Assembly: GCA_001899315.1 (NCBI GenBank) | Contig: MOYA01000001.1 | Coordinates: forward strand, 2,901,556 to 2,965,555 | DNA length: 64,000 bases | From: Candidatus Obscuribacter phosphatis | GTDB lineage: Bacteria; Cyanobacteriota; Vampirovibrionia; Obscuribacterales; Obscuribacteraceae | Direction: 5' to 3' | Shown here: in pieces, positions 1-8,288 of the stretch | How positions within the stretch are numbered: position 1 is the stretch's first letter | How the letters are laid out: each line of letters starts with the position of its first letter | Position numbers and translations under genes: made by a program | The notes under the pieces: generated by a model | Database searches by the model: none | The model's input: only the letters and a program-made list of their open reading frames with translations | What the model was told of the DNA's origin: nothing

Positions 1-354
1 CTCACTCATTATTGGCACACAGGGGACTCCTCTGTTGTTTGCCAGATAAAAGATGCAGAGCTTTATGCCTTCCTCCCGTAACTCTGGGATTACAGTCCCA
101 ATAAACTCATCTATCTCAATAGGCTTCGGTGTGCAATCAGGCCAGGTTGATGCTCTGCAGAGTTCGGCGTACTCTAGTGCAGGCCACACCGGAAACACGG
201 TAAGGTTCTCGTCATTTGTGGCTGCTAGCGCCCATCCGTTGTTATAGAGTCCCCAGACCTTCTCTTGGTCTGCAACTACCTTGACAAAGTGCCTGTATCT
301 TTTAGGACCGGGTAATGCAGTGACTGCTTCCAATTGCTTCTGGCTAATCTTCAT
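1..354 (-). CDS. DUF2750 domain protein, 3' part beyond window
   Basis: Reading leftward from an ATG at 354-352, the frame stays open to the window edge (118 codons, no stop), so the C-terminus lies outside. The N-terminus begins MKISQKQLEAV and continues with KRYRHFVKVVAD, EKVWGLYNNGWALAA and VFPVWPALEYAELC. This is the characteristic pattern of DUF2750 proteins, usually about 110-130 residues, so nearly the whole protein is present. The function of the family is unknown; it is a small soluble domain with no catalytic motif that I recognise. A purine-rich GAGGGATGGAG lies just upstream of the start. It is transcribed away from the MarR-GNAT gene across a gap of about 550 bases. Confidence 0.8.
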   Translation of the reverse strand, partial: MKISQKQLEAVTALPGPKRYRHFVKVVADQEKVWGLYNNGWALAATNDENLTVFPVWPALEYAELCRASTWPDCTPKPIEIDEFIGTVIPELREEGIKLCIFYLANNRGVPCVPIMSE

Positions 355-359
355 CTACT

Positions 360-836
360 CCATCCCTCACTGACAATTACTAAACAGAGCGCTCCCTATC
401 AAAGTCGCAATACTTCAGGACAAACCCTCCAAATCGCGCTGAGACAAACTCAGTAAATCGTACTTTGTAATAGCACAATATCTGTTCATACTCGACACGC
501 ACCAAATCTGGTTCTCTGTTAAACCTGCATTTCCAATCAAAGCACAACCTATGATAGCTCTAGGCAGCGCCATGACCAATTGGCAGCAAGTTTTCAACAA
601 GGCACTTCAGATATATCACTTCATCCATCTTGATTCTTTGTACTAAACCTGGCTATCCCTCAGTTGCATTATGCCCCAACTAGCTACTGCCTCTACCGCC
701 AGAGTATTTGGCAGACCAGGCAACTCACACAACATGAATCACCAAAACTCAATTCGCGTCGCCAAGCAACCCTCAGAGAAGCCTTACCTTGAAGAACTTT
801 ATTGACAAGCCTAAAGGGTTTGTAATCTTCCAACAC
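360..836. other. non-coding gap, nothing recognised
   Basis: No convincing gene in this stretch. A 61-codon leftward frame (415-600) reads like protein (ALIGNAGLTENQIWCVSS, NRYCAITKYDLLSL) and could be the remnant of a lost gene, but it has no clear ribosome site and I recognise no family. A 23-codon rightward frame at 734-805 also lacks a ribosome site. Confidence 0.4.
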
Positions 837-864
837 TTGACAGAATAGGCGATCTGGCTAGAAT
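837..864 (+). promoter_or_regulatory. sigma70-type promoter of the MarR-GNAT gene
   Basis: TTGACA at 837-842 and TAGAAT at 859-864 are separated by 16 bases, giving a predicted start near 871, about 40 bases before the ATG at 912. A second possible pair, TTGACA at 802-807 and TAATCT at 823-828 (15-base spacer), lies just upstream. Many MarR proteins bind their own promoter; I see no perfect palindrome here, so autoregulation is only a guess. Confidence 0.65.
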
Positions 865-911
865 ATGTAAGCACCTACGTAATTCCTTTCCAAACTCGAC
901 CGGGTGACACA

Positions 912-1874
912 ATGGACCATATTCGAACCCTTGGAAGTCTGGCGATGAGCAGCCGCCTTAAACGACTCTCGGAAAAATTCTTTCAGGATGTTCAAGAAAT
1001 CTATGAAATGCATGATATAGACTTCGAGTCTAAGTGGTTTCCGATTTTTCATCTATTAATGATTGAGGGAACACTATCAGTTACTGAAATTGCATCCCAA
1101 CTTGGAATTACGCATCCAGCCGTCAACTTGACGGTCAAGGAACTCGAAAAGAAACGGTTGGTGGCGTCGGCAGCCGATAAGCGCGATGGTCGCAAACGTT
1201 TAATTTCTTTGACGGCAAAAGGCAAACGCCTGGCTGAAAATCTTGAACCAATCTGGCAAGACATACGCGCCGCTGTTGATCACCTCATAGAGGAAGCCGG
1301 CGGAAAATTCTTACAAGAGATTGAGTCGATAGAAGAGAAGTATTCATCAAAGTCTGTGAGGCAAAGAATGTTAGAAATCAAAGCAGCAAACAAGGCACCA
1401 AGAGCAGAGATAGTCCCCTTTGCGCCGGAGTACAAAGCTGACTTCGTTCGCTTGAATAAAGCCTGGATCGAAAAGTTTTTCAAAATGGAAGAAGCAGATC
1501 TTCGTATCCTAGAAAACACCGATGCAATCCTCAACGTAGGCGGAGCAATCTTCTTTGCCAAGATAGACGGAAAAGTTGTCGGGACATGCGCAATCCTCAA
1601 TATGGGCAATGGCGTATTCGAACTAGCGAAGATGGGCGTAGACGAGTCATATCAAGGCCGCGGCATTGGGCGTGACCTAGTCACCGCATGCATCGACTAT
1701 GCAAAACGCTGCAAAGCCAGCCTAGTTACACTGGAAACGAACTCTTCACTTAAGGCAGCTATTGCACTTTACAAGAAGCTCGGCTTTGTTCAAGTCGACA
1801 AACTAGACCATGAAACAGAGTATGATCGAGCAGATACTTTTATGCGCCTCGATCTTGCCGCCGCAGTGAGATAA
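912..1874 (+). CDS. MarR-family regulator fused to GNAT acetyltransferase
   Basis: Of 320 residues, the first 140 or so form a MarR winged helix: LMIEGTLSVTEIASQLGITHPAVN carries the helix-turn-helix and DKRDGRKRLISLTAKG is the typical wing. Residues about 165-315 form a GNAT fold, with the acetyl-CoA loop YQGRGIGRDL near residue 246 and the closing NSSLKAAIALYKKLGFVQV. Fusions of this kind are known in many bacteria. They are thought to couple DNA binding to acetyl-transfer on a small molecule, but the substrate cannot be read from sequence. A strong promoter lies about 50 bases upstream, and the next gene begins 5 bases after the stop, so the two are probably co-transcribed. The protein is cytoplasmic, with no signal peptide. 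Confidence 0.88.
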   Translation: MDHIRTLGSLAMSSRLKRLSEKFFQDVQEIYEMHDIDFESKWFPIFHLLMIEGTLSVTEIASQLGITHPAVNLTVKELEKKRLVASAADKRDGRKRLISLTAKGKRLAENLEPIWQDIRAAVDHLIEEAGGKFLQEIESIEEKYSSKSVRQRMLEIKAANKAPRAEIVPFAPEYKADFVRLNKAWIEKFFKMEEADLRILENTDAILNVGGAIFFAKIDGKVVGTCAILNMGNGVFELAKMGVDESYQGRGIGRDLVTACIDYAKRCKASLVTLETNSSLKAAIALYKKLGFVQVDKLDHETEYDRADTFMRLDLAAAVR

Positions 1875-1879
1875 AGCCA

Positions 1880-2377
1880 ATGAATAGTCAAATATCAGAA
1901 CTCGATGCTTCTGTCACCGAATGCCTAAAGAAATACGACATCAAGCATGAGGTATTGCAATGCGAACCAGACCTAGCCGACACTGCCGTGTTTTGTGAGC
2001 ACTACGGCTATCAGTTGCAGCACGCAGCCAATGCCATTATCGTCGCGACCAAAGCAGAACCAATTCAGTTTGCATGCTGCATCGTGCTGGCAACGACAAA
2101 GTTGGACGTCAACAAAAAGGTCCGTCAGATAATGGACGGCAAGAAGGTCTCCTTCGCAACCCCTGAGCAAACGCGGGAACTAACGGGCATGCTGATTGGC
2201 GGAGTCACTCCCTTTGGGCTACAACAAATACCTCTATACATCGACTCTTCTGTCATGCAGCAGCCTCATGTCATCGCCGGTGGTGGCAACCGCTCAACGA
2301 AAGTTTTGCTAAATCCTAATGAGTATCTAAAACTGCCTAATGCCCAAGTCATAGAAGGTCTGGCAATTCCAAAGTAA
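1880..2377 (+). CDS. YbaK/EbsC-family aminoacyl-tRNA deacylase
   Basis: A 165-residue single-domain protein resembling the YbaK/ProX editing family, which hydrolyses mischarged aminoacyl-tRNA (for example Cys-tRNA-Pro or Ala-tRNA-Pro). Visible family features are the N-terminal strand-helix unit, AANAIIVATKAEPIQFACCIVLATTKLDVNKKVRQIM with the lysine-containing segment of the active-site cleft, and the C-terminal GGVTPFGL followed by IYIDSSVM and VIAGGGNRSTKVLLNPNEYL. Length is normal for the family. It follows the MarR-GNAT gene by 5 bases, which suggests co-expression. Which tRNA it edits cannot be told. Confidence 0.85.
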   Translation: MNSQISELDASVTECLKKYDIKHEVLQCEPDLADTAVFCEHYGYQLQHAANAIIVATKAEPIQFACCIVLATTKLDVNKKVRQIMDGKKVSFATPEQTRELTGMLIGGVTPFGLQQIPLYIDSSVMQQPHVIAGGGNRSTKVLLNPNEYLKLPNAQVIEGLAIPK

Positions 2378-2449
2378 ATCGAATTTCGAGGTCCCGCAGC
2401 CTGTTTGAGCACCAGCGTGACTTTGGATTTATGTTAGTAAGAGGCGGGA

Positions 2450-2470
2450 GTTCCGCGTTAGTTGCGGAAC
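2450..2470. terminator. hairpin between convergent genes
   Basis: GTTCCGC at 2450-2456 and GCGGAAC at 2464-2470 form a perfect 7-bp stem with a 7-base loop. It sits between the end of the deacylase gene and the end of the leftward TPR gene, where a shared terminator would be expected, but neither side has a clear T-run. Confidence 0.35.
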
Positions 2471-2473
2471 CAA

Positions 2474-3541
2474 TCAGTTAAGCGTTGGCATTCCGCCAGC
2501 TCGTATCTCATTCAGCCACTTATTGAGAAGATTCTGTTTCTGAGCGATAAAGGAAACATCCTCGGCACTCAACTTGACTAAAGAATTCTCGGTCGATTTG
2601 GCTCTGAGCCTATTGATGAAAAACTCAATATACTCGCACACAATCTGCGTTTCACCGATCTGGAGCAGTGCATTAGCAAGACTCCAATCAGAATGCTTGC
2701 CCACGGGAAGTTGCATCATCAATACTAACCTTTCCTTAGCAGCATTGATATAGCCGTAAGCTAACTCAACCCGACCTAGAATAGAATGCCCCAAACACTC
2801 TGAGAGTGAATAAATGTCAGCATTAGACCCAGTTTCATTCAACCGCCCTTCATTTATTGACCGATGCTTTTGTAATAGCTCGCCTAGACTGCGTGCATCT
2901 TCCAACAAGTCAAATTGCATAACCAATTCCGCAATATGGGAAAGCTCATACGGAAAATAAGGCAAAAAGTAGGAATCAAGTGTGCTCGGAAGCATATAAA
3001 GTTCAACGGCTATAATCATTTGCTGCGCAGCCATGCGCGCGAAGGATTCGTTCTCAGCGGTCGAACCGCGTCCTACCATGCTCGCATATAAGTGGGATAA
3101 CTTACGAGGGAATTCCTCATTGGTTGGGTCCAGTTCCGCAGCTCTCTCGAAGAGTCTCAGAGAGTCTTTAGGAGCCAAGATTGAAAAGAAAATAGCGGCG
3201 TGACATACAACTGCGACATCGTCAAAACAACTATCTAATTGACGAAGCCAATGCTGGCGAGCTTCGTTGTATGTTGACGATACGGTGTGTAAAACTATGA
3301 ACTCATGGGCGCAATGCCTTGGATGATTGTCAATTAACCATAGCAAGTGCTTTCGAGCGGAAGCTGCCCCGCGCCCAAGAAGATAACCTAATAGAGCAAG
3401 ACGAGCATCCACGTCCTCTGGAGTGTCTGAAACTTTCTGCTTTAGTTGATCTAATATGGCACTACCGACTCCGCCACCCGCTTGCGTCGCAAAGAAAGCA
3501 TCTGCAGAACCTTCGGGTACATAGTTATGCACAAAATACAC
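2474..3541 (-). CDS. TPR-like helical repeat protein, function unknown
   Basis: A 355-residue protein of helical repeats. The clearest tetratricopeptide units are DVDARLALLGYLLGRGA, DSLRLFERAAELDPTNEEFPRKLSHLYA and, towards the C-terminus, GRVELAYGYINAAKERLVLMM. No signal peptide, membrane segment or enzymatic motif is visible, so it is probably a cytoplasmic scaffold. The start is uncertain: GTG at 3541 directly follows an in-frame TGA, and no good ribosome site is seen. It lies downstream of, and on the same strand as, the secreted TPR genes at 3678-7831, across a gap of about 135 bases. Confidence 0.6.
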   Translation of the reverse strand: MYFVHNYVPEGSADAFFATQAGGGVGSAILDQLKQKVSDTPEDVDARLALLGYLLGRGAASARKHLLWLIDNHPRHCAHEFIVLHTVSSTYNEARQHWLRQLDSCFDDVAVVCHAAIFFSILAPKDSLRLFERAAELDPTNEEFPRKLSHLYASMVGRGSTAENESFARMAAQQMIIAVELYMLPSTLDSYFLPYFPYELSHIAELVMQFDLLEDARSLGELLQKHRSINEGRLNETGSNADIYSLSECLGHSILGRVELAYGYINAAKERLVLMMQLPVGKHSDWSLANALLQIGETQIVCEYIEFFINRLRAKSTENSLVKLSAEDVSFIAQKQNLLNKWLNEIRAGGMPTLN

Positions 3542-3677
3542 TCATAGCACTCATCGTTCTATTCTCGCACATAAGCTATCCGATAATTCTCATTGTGCAG
3601 GTACCGATTTGCAATCCTAAAACTGGTGCAGAACCGGCAATAGCGCGCTTTTTATTCTTCATTTGACTTCAAAGATA

Positions 3678-5471
3678 TCAGTGAGTGAATTGAACAATTC
3701 TGAGTGCCTCATCCATAGACAAGGCATGCAGTGACCGACCAGGAAGCGCTTCTAAAGCTTGACTCTTGAGCAAGTTGATTCTCGCTCGTAAATCCTTGCA
3801 AAGTCTAGAACACTCTTGAGTATTTCCGCAAAGTTCTAGAAGTTTCGCCTTTCCCAACATTGCTGGTATATTCTCGCCGTCTAGAGCAAGTGCTTTGTCA
3901 AAATGAATACTTGCGGTTTGCAAATCACCTTTCTCTATAAAGATCAAACCGCACCGAGCGTGAGCCTTAGCCCTGGAGGTCTCACTGCGCTCCATTACTT
4001 GCGTTAAAGCGGCTACCGCCGAATCTAAGCAGCGATTGCGGAGTGCCTTGCAGGAAGACGTACTAGCGAGTCTACGATAAGCAGCAGCCTTTATGTAAAG
4101 AGGTTCAAAAGACTTAGTTATGCGAGAAACAGCATCTAATAGCTCGATTGTCATCCGCGGGCAGTAGTCACCACACTTAATGCTTGCACACATTAGTTTA
4201 TCTTGGCCCTTTGCTTTGTACAGATCAATCAAGCCATCTACCTCGCTACCCAATTCAAAGTTGCATAGGGCTCTGTTTTCTAGGCAGTATTTATTTGCAG
4301 GACTTCTTTGAACCGCTAGGTTCAATGTCTCTTTAGCTAGCTTATAGTCTTTCCTTTTTATAAATATATTTGCCTTGGTAATTAGCGCTTCAAGTTCAAG
4401 TTCTTCTACGTCCATCAAATCGAGAACCTTGGCTTTTCGAAGAACTGTATCGCACTCCGCCAAGCTTTCTTTCAATTGGTCTGTGTTTAGATAGCACCTA
4501 GCTAAATAGTAATTGGACAATATGGTGCTAGCCGATGAAGTTTTAGTTATCCGAAATAGTTTGGCAGCTTCTTTGAAATTCTCTTGCTTATAGAGACTCG
4601 CTGCTCGCATAAAGACTCTATTTCGTTCAATCCGAGCTTTGTCCGGGTACAGCAAGCCGCCGAACCACTCAGATGAGAATTTAGTGAAGTCCTCTTCTGA
4701 CAGTTTTGATAACTTCTCACTTATCTCTTCAGCAAGCAGTTCTCTGAAATTAATCGTGGCGTAAAGAGTTGGCAACTCACTTACTTCAGGTAGTGTTTTT
4801 GAAAAGCGCCTGCACTCATCTTCTGTCAAGAACTGAACTATCAATTTGCTTTTCCACATTAGGGGCAACATTCTCTCTACCCATCGTCGATCATAGGCTT
4901 GCTCACCGTAGCCATCAATTAGATGCACTAGTTCATGCATCAAGGCGTGTTGCTTATTCTGTGCCAGAAAAAATTTGTCGGAGATAAGAATGTATCCTGG
5001 TCCACTGACAAGGTAGGGCTCAGTACTTATTACCTTAGACAGCAACTTTCTGACTCGAAATATCGAGATAGGCCCAAGTGTCTTGGCTGCTCGGGTCAAT
5101 ACAGAGAATCGTCGCTCAATCTCCGTCATTATTTCGAGTAGCTCTTCTCTTTCCGAAAGATTCCATTTCAGAAACTCATACTTACTCCTCAAGAGGCTGT
5201 CCTCTGCCAAATTCGAAGGATCTTCTATAACAAAAGTTGAAACCCGCTTGTTTGAATCTGCATTCTTGTCCTTAATTGCAGCAGGGCATGAAGAATAATT
5301 AGCACGCATTTCACGAGGAGCAGAGTCTGAGCCATAGATAGCCTGTGCGCTAGCACCGGCCGCGAAGAGACTCAAGAAAACAAAGAGACCAAAAGAAAGC
5401 AAAACAAAATCAGTTAGCCCTAAGGACTTGCACCAATCTCTCATATTCGGCTCCATGTACCGCCGACACAA
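3678..5471 (-). CDS. exported HExxH metalloprotease-like protein with TPR repeats
   Basis: 597 residues. The N-terminus has a hydrophobic segment (FVLLSFGLFVFLSLFAAGASAQA) that looks like a signal peptide cleaved after ASA. Residues about 175-185 read ALMHELVHLIDGYGE, an HExxH zinc-binding motif. ELLAEEISEKL about 60 residues later could supply the third, glutamate ligand of a gluzincin; that is inference. The C-terminal half is a TPR array (for example KEAAKLFRITKTSS, YYLARCYLNTDQLKESLAECDTVL, SIHFDKALALDGENIPAMLGKAKLLE). Start candidates are 5471, 5456 and 5444. The last gives a conventional signal peptide beginning MRDWCKSLG. It follows the 272-residue exported protein by 19 bases, so they probably share an operon. 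Substrate unknown. Confidence 0.7.
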   Translation of the reverse strand: MCRRYMEPNMRDWCKSLGLTDFVLLSFGLFVFLSLFAAGASAQAIYGSDSAPREMRANYSSCPAAIKDKNADSNKRVSTFVIEDPSNLAEDSLLRSKYEFLKWNLSEREELLEIMTEIERRFSVLTRAAKTLGPISIFRVRKLLSKVISTEPYLVSGPGYILISDKFFLAQNKQHALMHELVHLIDGYGEQAYDRRWVERMLPLMWKSKLIVQFLTEDECRRFSKTLPEVSELPTLYATINFRELLAEEISEKLSKLSEEDFTKFSSEWFGGLLYPDKARIERNRVFMRAASLYKQENFKEAAKLFRITKTSSASTILSNYYLARCYLNTDQLKESLAECDTVLRKAKVLDLMDVEELELEALITKANIFIKRKDYKLAKETLNLAVQRSPANKYCLENRALCNFELGSEVDGLIDLYKAKGQDKLMCASIKCGDYCPRMTIELLDAVSRITKSFEPLYIKAAAYRRLASTSSCKALRNRCLDSAVAALTQVMERSETSRAKAHARCGLIFIEKGDLQTASIHFDKALALDGENIPAMLGKAKLLELCGNTQECSRLCKDLRARINLLKSQALEALPGRSLHALSMDEALRIVQFTH

Positions 5472-5490
5472 CCGTCAACAGCCCCAAACT

Positions 5491-6309
5491 TTAAGGACGC
5501 TTCTTAATTGACGAAAAGCTTGGGGGTTCTTCACCGCCGGCGCCCATCATCAAATCGATCTCACTGCCGACCTCTGTATAACCCTTGGGCGGCTCAAAGA
5601 GGCTGGAGGGCAGTTTCTGCTTTGTAATAGAGAGTGTTTCAAATGCCGACTTATAGTCTTGGTAAGAACCAGGTCGCAACACCGACGCCTTTAGCACAAC
5701 CCCTTTATCGACCTTGACCCGGGTCAATTGCTTCATTAGTTCGGTCACTTGCTTGGGGGCCGGAAACTCATCAGAGATCCAGACATAGCCTGCCGGGTTG
5801 GGATTGACTGGACGCTTGGCTTTTGGCCCGGCCTTAGCCGCAACGGCTTTCTTAGAGCCAGGCTCTAGCTGTCTGACGATTGCCATTTTGCGACAGAGAT
5901 AACCACTTACCTTTTCTTTCTGCCCAGTAGACTTGAGGGTGAACTCAGCCATCATCATGCGTTTCTTGCTTGATCCGGGCATGCGAATCAAGTTCTCTTT
6001 CCATTCGCCATAGTCACGACTGATGATGCACTTGGTCTCGGGGTTGAAGGCATAACTTTGCCATTTGGGTGCCCTTGCAATCCAGTTTATTCCCATCTTC
6101 TCGATGTCCATACGCATCGCTGTTTTGCTGACGCTCATCACCAGGGGGCCAAGTTCGCTGTTCTGCTGCAACACATAGCCGTCCATCTTTTCTTCGGCAG
6201 AGGCAATCGGCACTGCCACCATCGACAGAGCCAATACTGTTAACGATGTTAGAGCTGCGCGAGCCGGAGCAGTAAATAGAGATTTTGTATCGAACATCTT
6301 ATCGAACAT
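5491..6309 (-). CDS. exported protein of unknown function
   Basis: 272 residues with a signal peptide (AALTSLTVLALSMVAVPIASAEE, cleavage after ASA). The mature part contains YVLQQNSELGPLVMSVSKTAMRMDI, SYAFNPETKCIISRDYGEW and, near the C-terminus, LKASVLRPGSYQDYKSAFETLSITKQKLPSSLFEPPKGY. That layout resembles periplasmic beta-rich proteins that are measured against a 'threshold' loop, but I recognise no named family. Two cysteines in the mature part (CII, YLCRK) could form a disulfide. The start is one base after the TAA of the upstream 506-residue TPR gene, so translation is probably coupled. An alternative ATG lies four codons downstream (6297). Confidence 0.65.
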   Translation of the reverse strand: MFDKMFDTKSLFTAPARAALTSLTVLALSMVAVPIASAEEKMDGYVLQQNSELGPLVMSVSKTAMRMDIEKMGINWIARAPKWQSYAFNPETKCIISRDYGEWKENLIRMPGSSKKRMMMAEFTLKSTGQKEKVSGYLCRKMAIVRQLEPGSKKAVAAKAGPKAKRPVNPNPAGYVWISDEFPAPKQVTELMKQLTRVKVDKGVVLKASVLRPGSYQDYKSAFETLSITKQKLPSSLFEPPKGYTEVGSEIDLMMGAGGEEPPSFSSIKKRP

Positions 6310-6310
6310 T

Positions 6311-7831
6311 TTAAGGTAGCTCCATGGGTGGTGGCTCGAAAGACCAAATAGAAAATATATGCTTGTCTTCTTTGTCTGCAGCCTTCTGCACTAAGTGAAT
6401 TAGGTCGGGTAAAGATTTTATAGGATCGTCCGAAAGAACTTCAAAGACATCGTCGTCTCTTTTGGCAGTTTGCACTATCGCCTCGGGCTTGAGGGCACGT
6501 GTGTCATAAACAACAGTCAAGGGCGGCTCTTTCATATCGAGCAGGTTGGCAAATATTACGCCGTTCAACATGCGCAACTTGAATTCTATAACCGAAATAC
6601 GACAACCGCAATTGATGCGATGATAGACCGCTCTCATAATATGGTAAGGCGACTCGCCTTTCTCATCCAAAATCTGAGAAGCCATCTTGAGGGCTTGGGC
6701 AAAGGGGTCTCGATAGATTCGTTCTTTTTTCTCCGGCAGGGCTGAGACCACCTGCCCGTTGAAGCGCGTCAAATACTCGCGAGCCCCGGCATCATCTGCG
6801 GCAAGCAGACGATTGCCCACAAGCGCCAGTTTATAGCAACTGCTCTGCGGTGCCGACTTCATGGCTTCTTCATAGGCTTTGCGCGCCAAATCAAATTGCT
6901 TTTGTTGTTCGAGAACTCTTCCCAGCTGATAGAAAGTCTGGTCGGCGCCGACAAAGTTGAGCGCACAAGTGGAGAGCAGTTTCTCTTTGTCGGCAGGCGA
7001 TAGCGCCGACTGCGACATAAGCAAAACAGCCAGCTCGTGATCGGCAAAGGCAGCCCCCACGACAGCCGGGAAAAGCTCCGCGAGCTTGCTTTGGTCTTTA
7101 TTTAGCAATAGGGCCTTGAGATAAAGAGTGTTGACCTGTTGGTCAGACTTTTGCCCTAAGGGGTTACTCTTGAGGGCAGAGGCAAAAGCTTCCACCGCCT
7201 CTTTGTACATACGCAAGGTCAGATAGGCAGAGCCAAGCAAGAGCCATTTCTCACGCGAGTTCTGCCCTGCTGAGACCGCCAGCTTCAGCTCTTTCTCGGC
7301 GATAACCCGACCATCGACACCATCGACCGAAAGACATTGAGCAATACCAAGATGAGGGCGCCAATCGTTTGTGCTGAGCGAAATCGCCTTACGATACTGT
7401 TCGACAGCTTGAGATCTTTCACCATTGCGCTGATAAAGAATGCCTAGATTGGTTCGCAAATTGGCATCGCCCGGCTTGGCTTTCACAGCCTTTTTAGCTT
7501 CAGGCAAACTATATAGTAAGGTCTTCTTGCCAAGATAGAGAACAGACAGCGAAGCAGGAATCAAATATTCCTCTTCGGGAGAGAGCAACTTCTCTTTCAG
7601 CTTGGCTTCCAGGTAATCAATAGCTTCGCTGACTTTGCCTTCTTGGGCCATATCGCGCACAGACTGCCGCAGCTTGCGGCCGTTATCTTTCACTTCACCC
7701 TTGGCTGACTGCAAGGCCGGGCTGGCGCTGGGGGCGCTGTCTTTCTGATTTAGAGCCCAAGCTGAGCTGGTAGAGGCAACAAATGAAGCACCTAAAACAG
7801 CTGCCAATATTTTCTCTCTAAAGTGGTCCAC
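6311..7831 (-). CDS. exported TPR-repeat protein
   Basis: 506 residues with a signal peptide (KILAAVLGASFVASTSSAWA). Several TPR units follow: NLRTNLGILYQRNGERSQAVEQYRKAISLS, WLLLGSAYLTLRMYKEAVEAFASALKSNP and TFYQLGRVLEQQKQFDLARKAYEEAMKSAP. The last 130 residues (YHIMRAVYHRINCGCRISVIEFKLRMLNGVIFANLLDM onward) are a separate, non-TPR domain with a CGC motif, which I do not recognise. It is the first gene of a leftward set (6311-7831, 5491-6309, 3678-5471) of three exported proteins with 1-base and 19-base spacings. This suggests a periplasmic complex built on TPR scaffolding. Confidence 0.7.
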   Translation of the reverse strand: MDHFREKILAAVLGASFVASTSSAWALNQKDSAPSASPALQSAKGEVKDNGRKLRQSVRDMAQEGKVSEAIDYLEAKLKEKLLSPEEEYLIPASLSVLYLGKKTLLYSLPEAKKAVKAKPGDANLRTNLGILYQRNGERSQAVEQYRKAISLSTNDWRPHLGIAQCLSVDGVDGRVIAEKELKLAVSAGQNSREKWLLLGSAYLTLRMYKEAVEAFASALKSNPLGQKSDQQVNTLYLKALLLNKDQSKLAELFPAVVGAAFADHELAVLLMSQSALSPADKEKLLSTCALNFVGADQTFYQLGRVLEQQKQFDLARKAYEEAMKSAPQSSCYKLALVGNRLLAADDAGAREYLTRFNGQVVSALPEKKERIYRDPFAQALKMASQILDEKGESPYHIMRAVYHRINCGCRISVIEFKLRMLNGVIFANLLDMKEPPLTVVYDTRALKPEAIVQTAKRDDDVFEVLSDDPIKSLPDLIHLVQKAADKEDKHIFSIWSFEPPPMELP

Positions 7832-7889
7832 CGATAGCCTGTCTTGAGCCTGTTCTTTGCCTGACTTACAATTCTACCGGCTTGGTCGA

Positions 7890-8048
7890 CTAATTGTCCG
7901 AGAGATAGGCAGATTTAAGAGTCTTGTAGGCAATAAAGCCATAGACCAGAAAAAGAATGATAAAGCCGATGAAGTAGAACTTGAAGCTAAACCGCAGTAG
8001 CGGTCTCAAGACAAAGTCAATAATTACAAGACCGGTGGCTGCGCCCAT
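7890..8048 (-). CDS. small single-span membrane protein (52 aa)
   Basis: Start ATG at 8048-8046, stop TAG at 7892-7890. The product begins MGAATGLVIIDFVLRPLLRF and contains the hydrophobic run FYFIGFIILFLVYGFIAY, a likely single transmembrane helix, with a short polar tail. A good ribosome site (GAGGTGA) lies 6 bases before the ATG. It is divergent from the solute-binding-protein operon, with the CRP-like site in the shared intergenic region. No family recognised. Confidence 0.6.
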   Translation of the reverse strand: MGAATGLVIIDFVLRPLLRFSFKFYFIGFIILFLVYGFIAYKTLKSAYLSDN

Positions 8049-8113
8049 AACCGTCACCTCGGCTGCTGTCTACAAGTCAGCGACTGACTTTGTGATAATC
8101 GTAACTCTTTGTT

Positions 8114-8129
8114 TGTGATTTTCATCACA
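8114..8129. promoter_or_regulatory. CRP/FNR-type operator palindrome
   Basis: TGTGATTTTCATCACA matches TGTGA-N6-TCACA exactly in both half-sites. This is the consensus of E. coli CRP and of the cyanobacterial cAMP receptor protein SyCRP1. Its centre (about 8121.5) lies roughly 60 bases upstream of the predicted start of the transporter operon, the usual class I activator position. It could equally serve the divergent small membrane protein. A further TGTGATAA half-site lies about 25 bases to the left. Confidence 0.6.
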
Positions 8130-8145
8130 TCGGCAACCTTAATTC

Positions 8146-8175
8146 TTGCCCTTGACATGCTCTCATACCTATTAT
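8146..8175 (+). promoter_or_regulatory. probable promoter of transporter operon
   Basis: TTGCCC at 8146-8151 and TATTAT at 8170-8175 are separated by 18 bases, predicting a start near 8182. The -35 is weak, as expected for an activator-dependent promoter. A perfect TTGACA at 8153-8158 has no -10 at normal distance, so I prefer the first pair. Confidence 0.4.
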
Positions 8176-8288
8176 CGATTAGAATTCAGGAGAGTAAACG
8201 CACCTCTCTTGGAAACGAACCGATTGAGTTGCTTAGAAACTCGCATTCAAAGTAGAACTAGAGTTACCTGAAAGTTTAAGGACGGCGC

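Noticed and set aside
8153-8158. Perfect TTGACA as -35 of the transporter operon
   Set aside because: No acceptable -10 at 15-19 bases; the neighbouring TTGCCC/TATTAT pair fits better.
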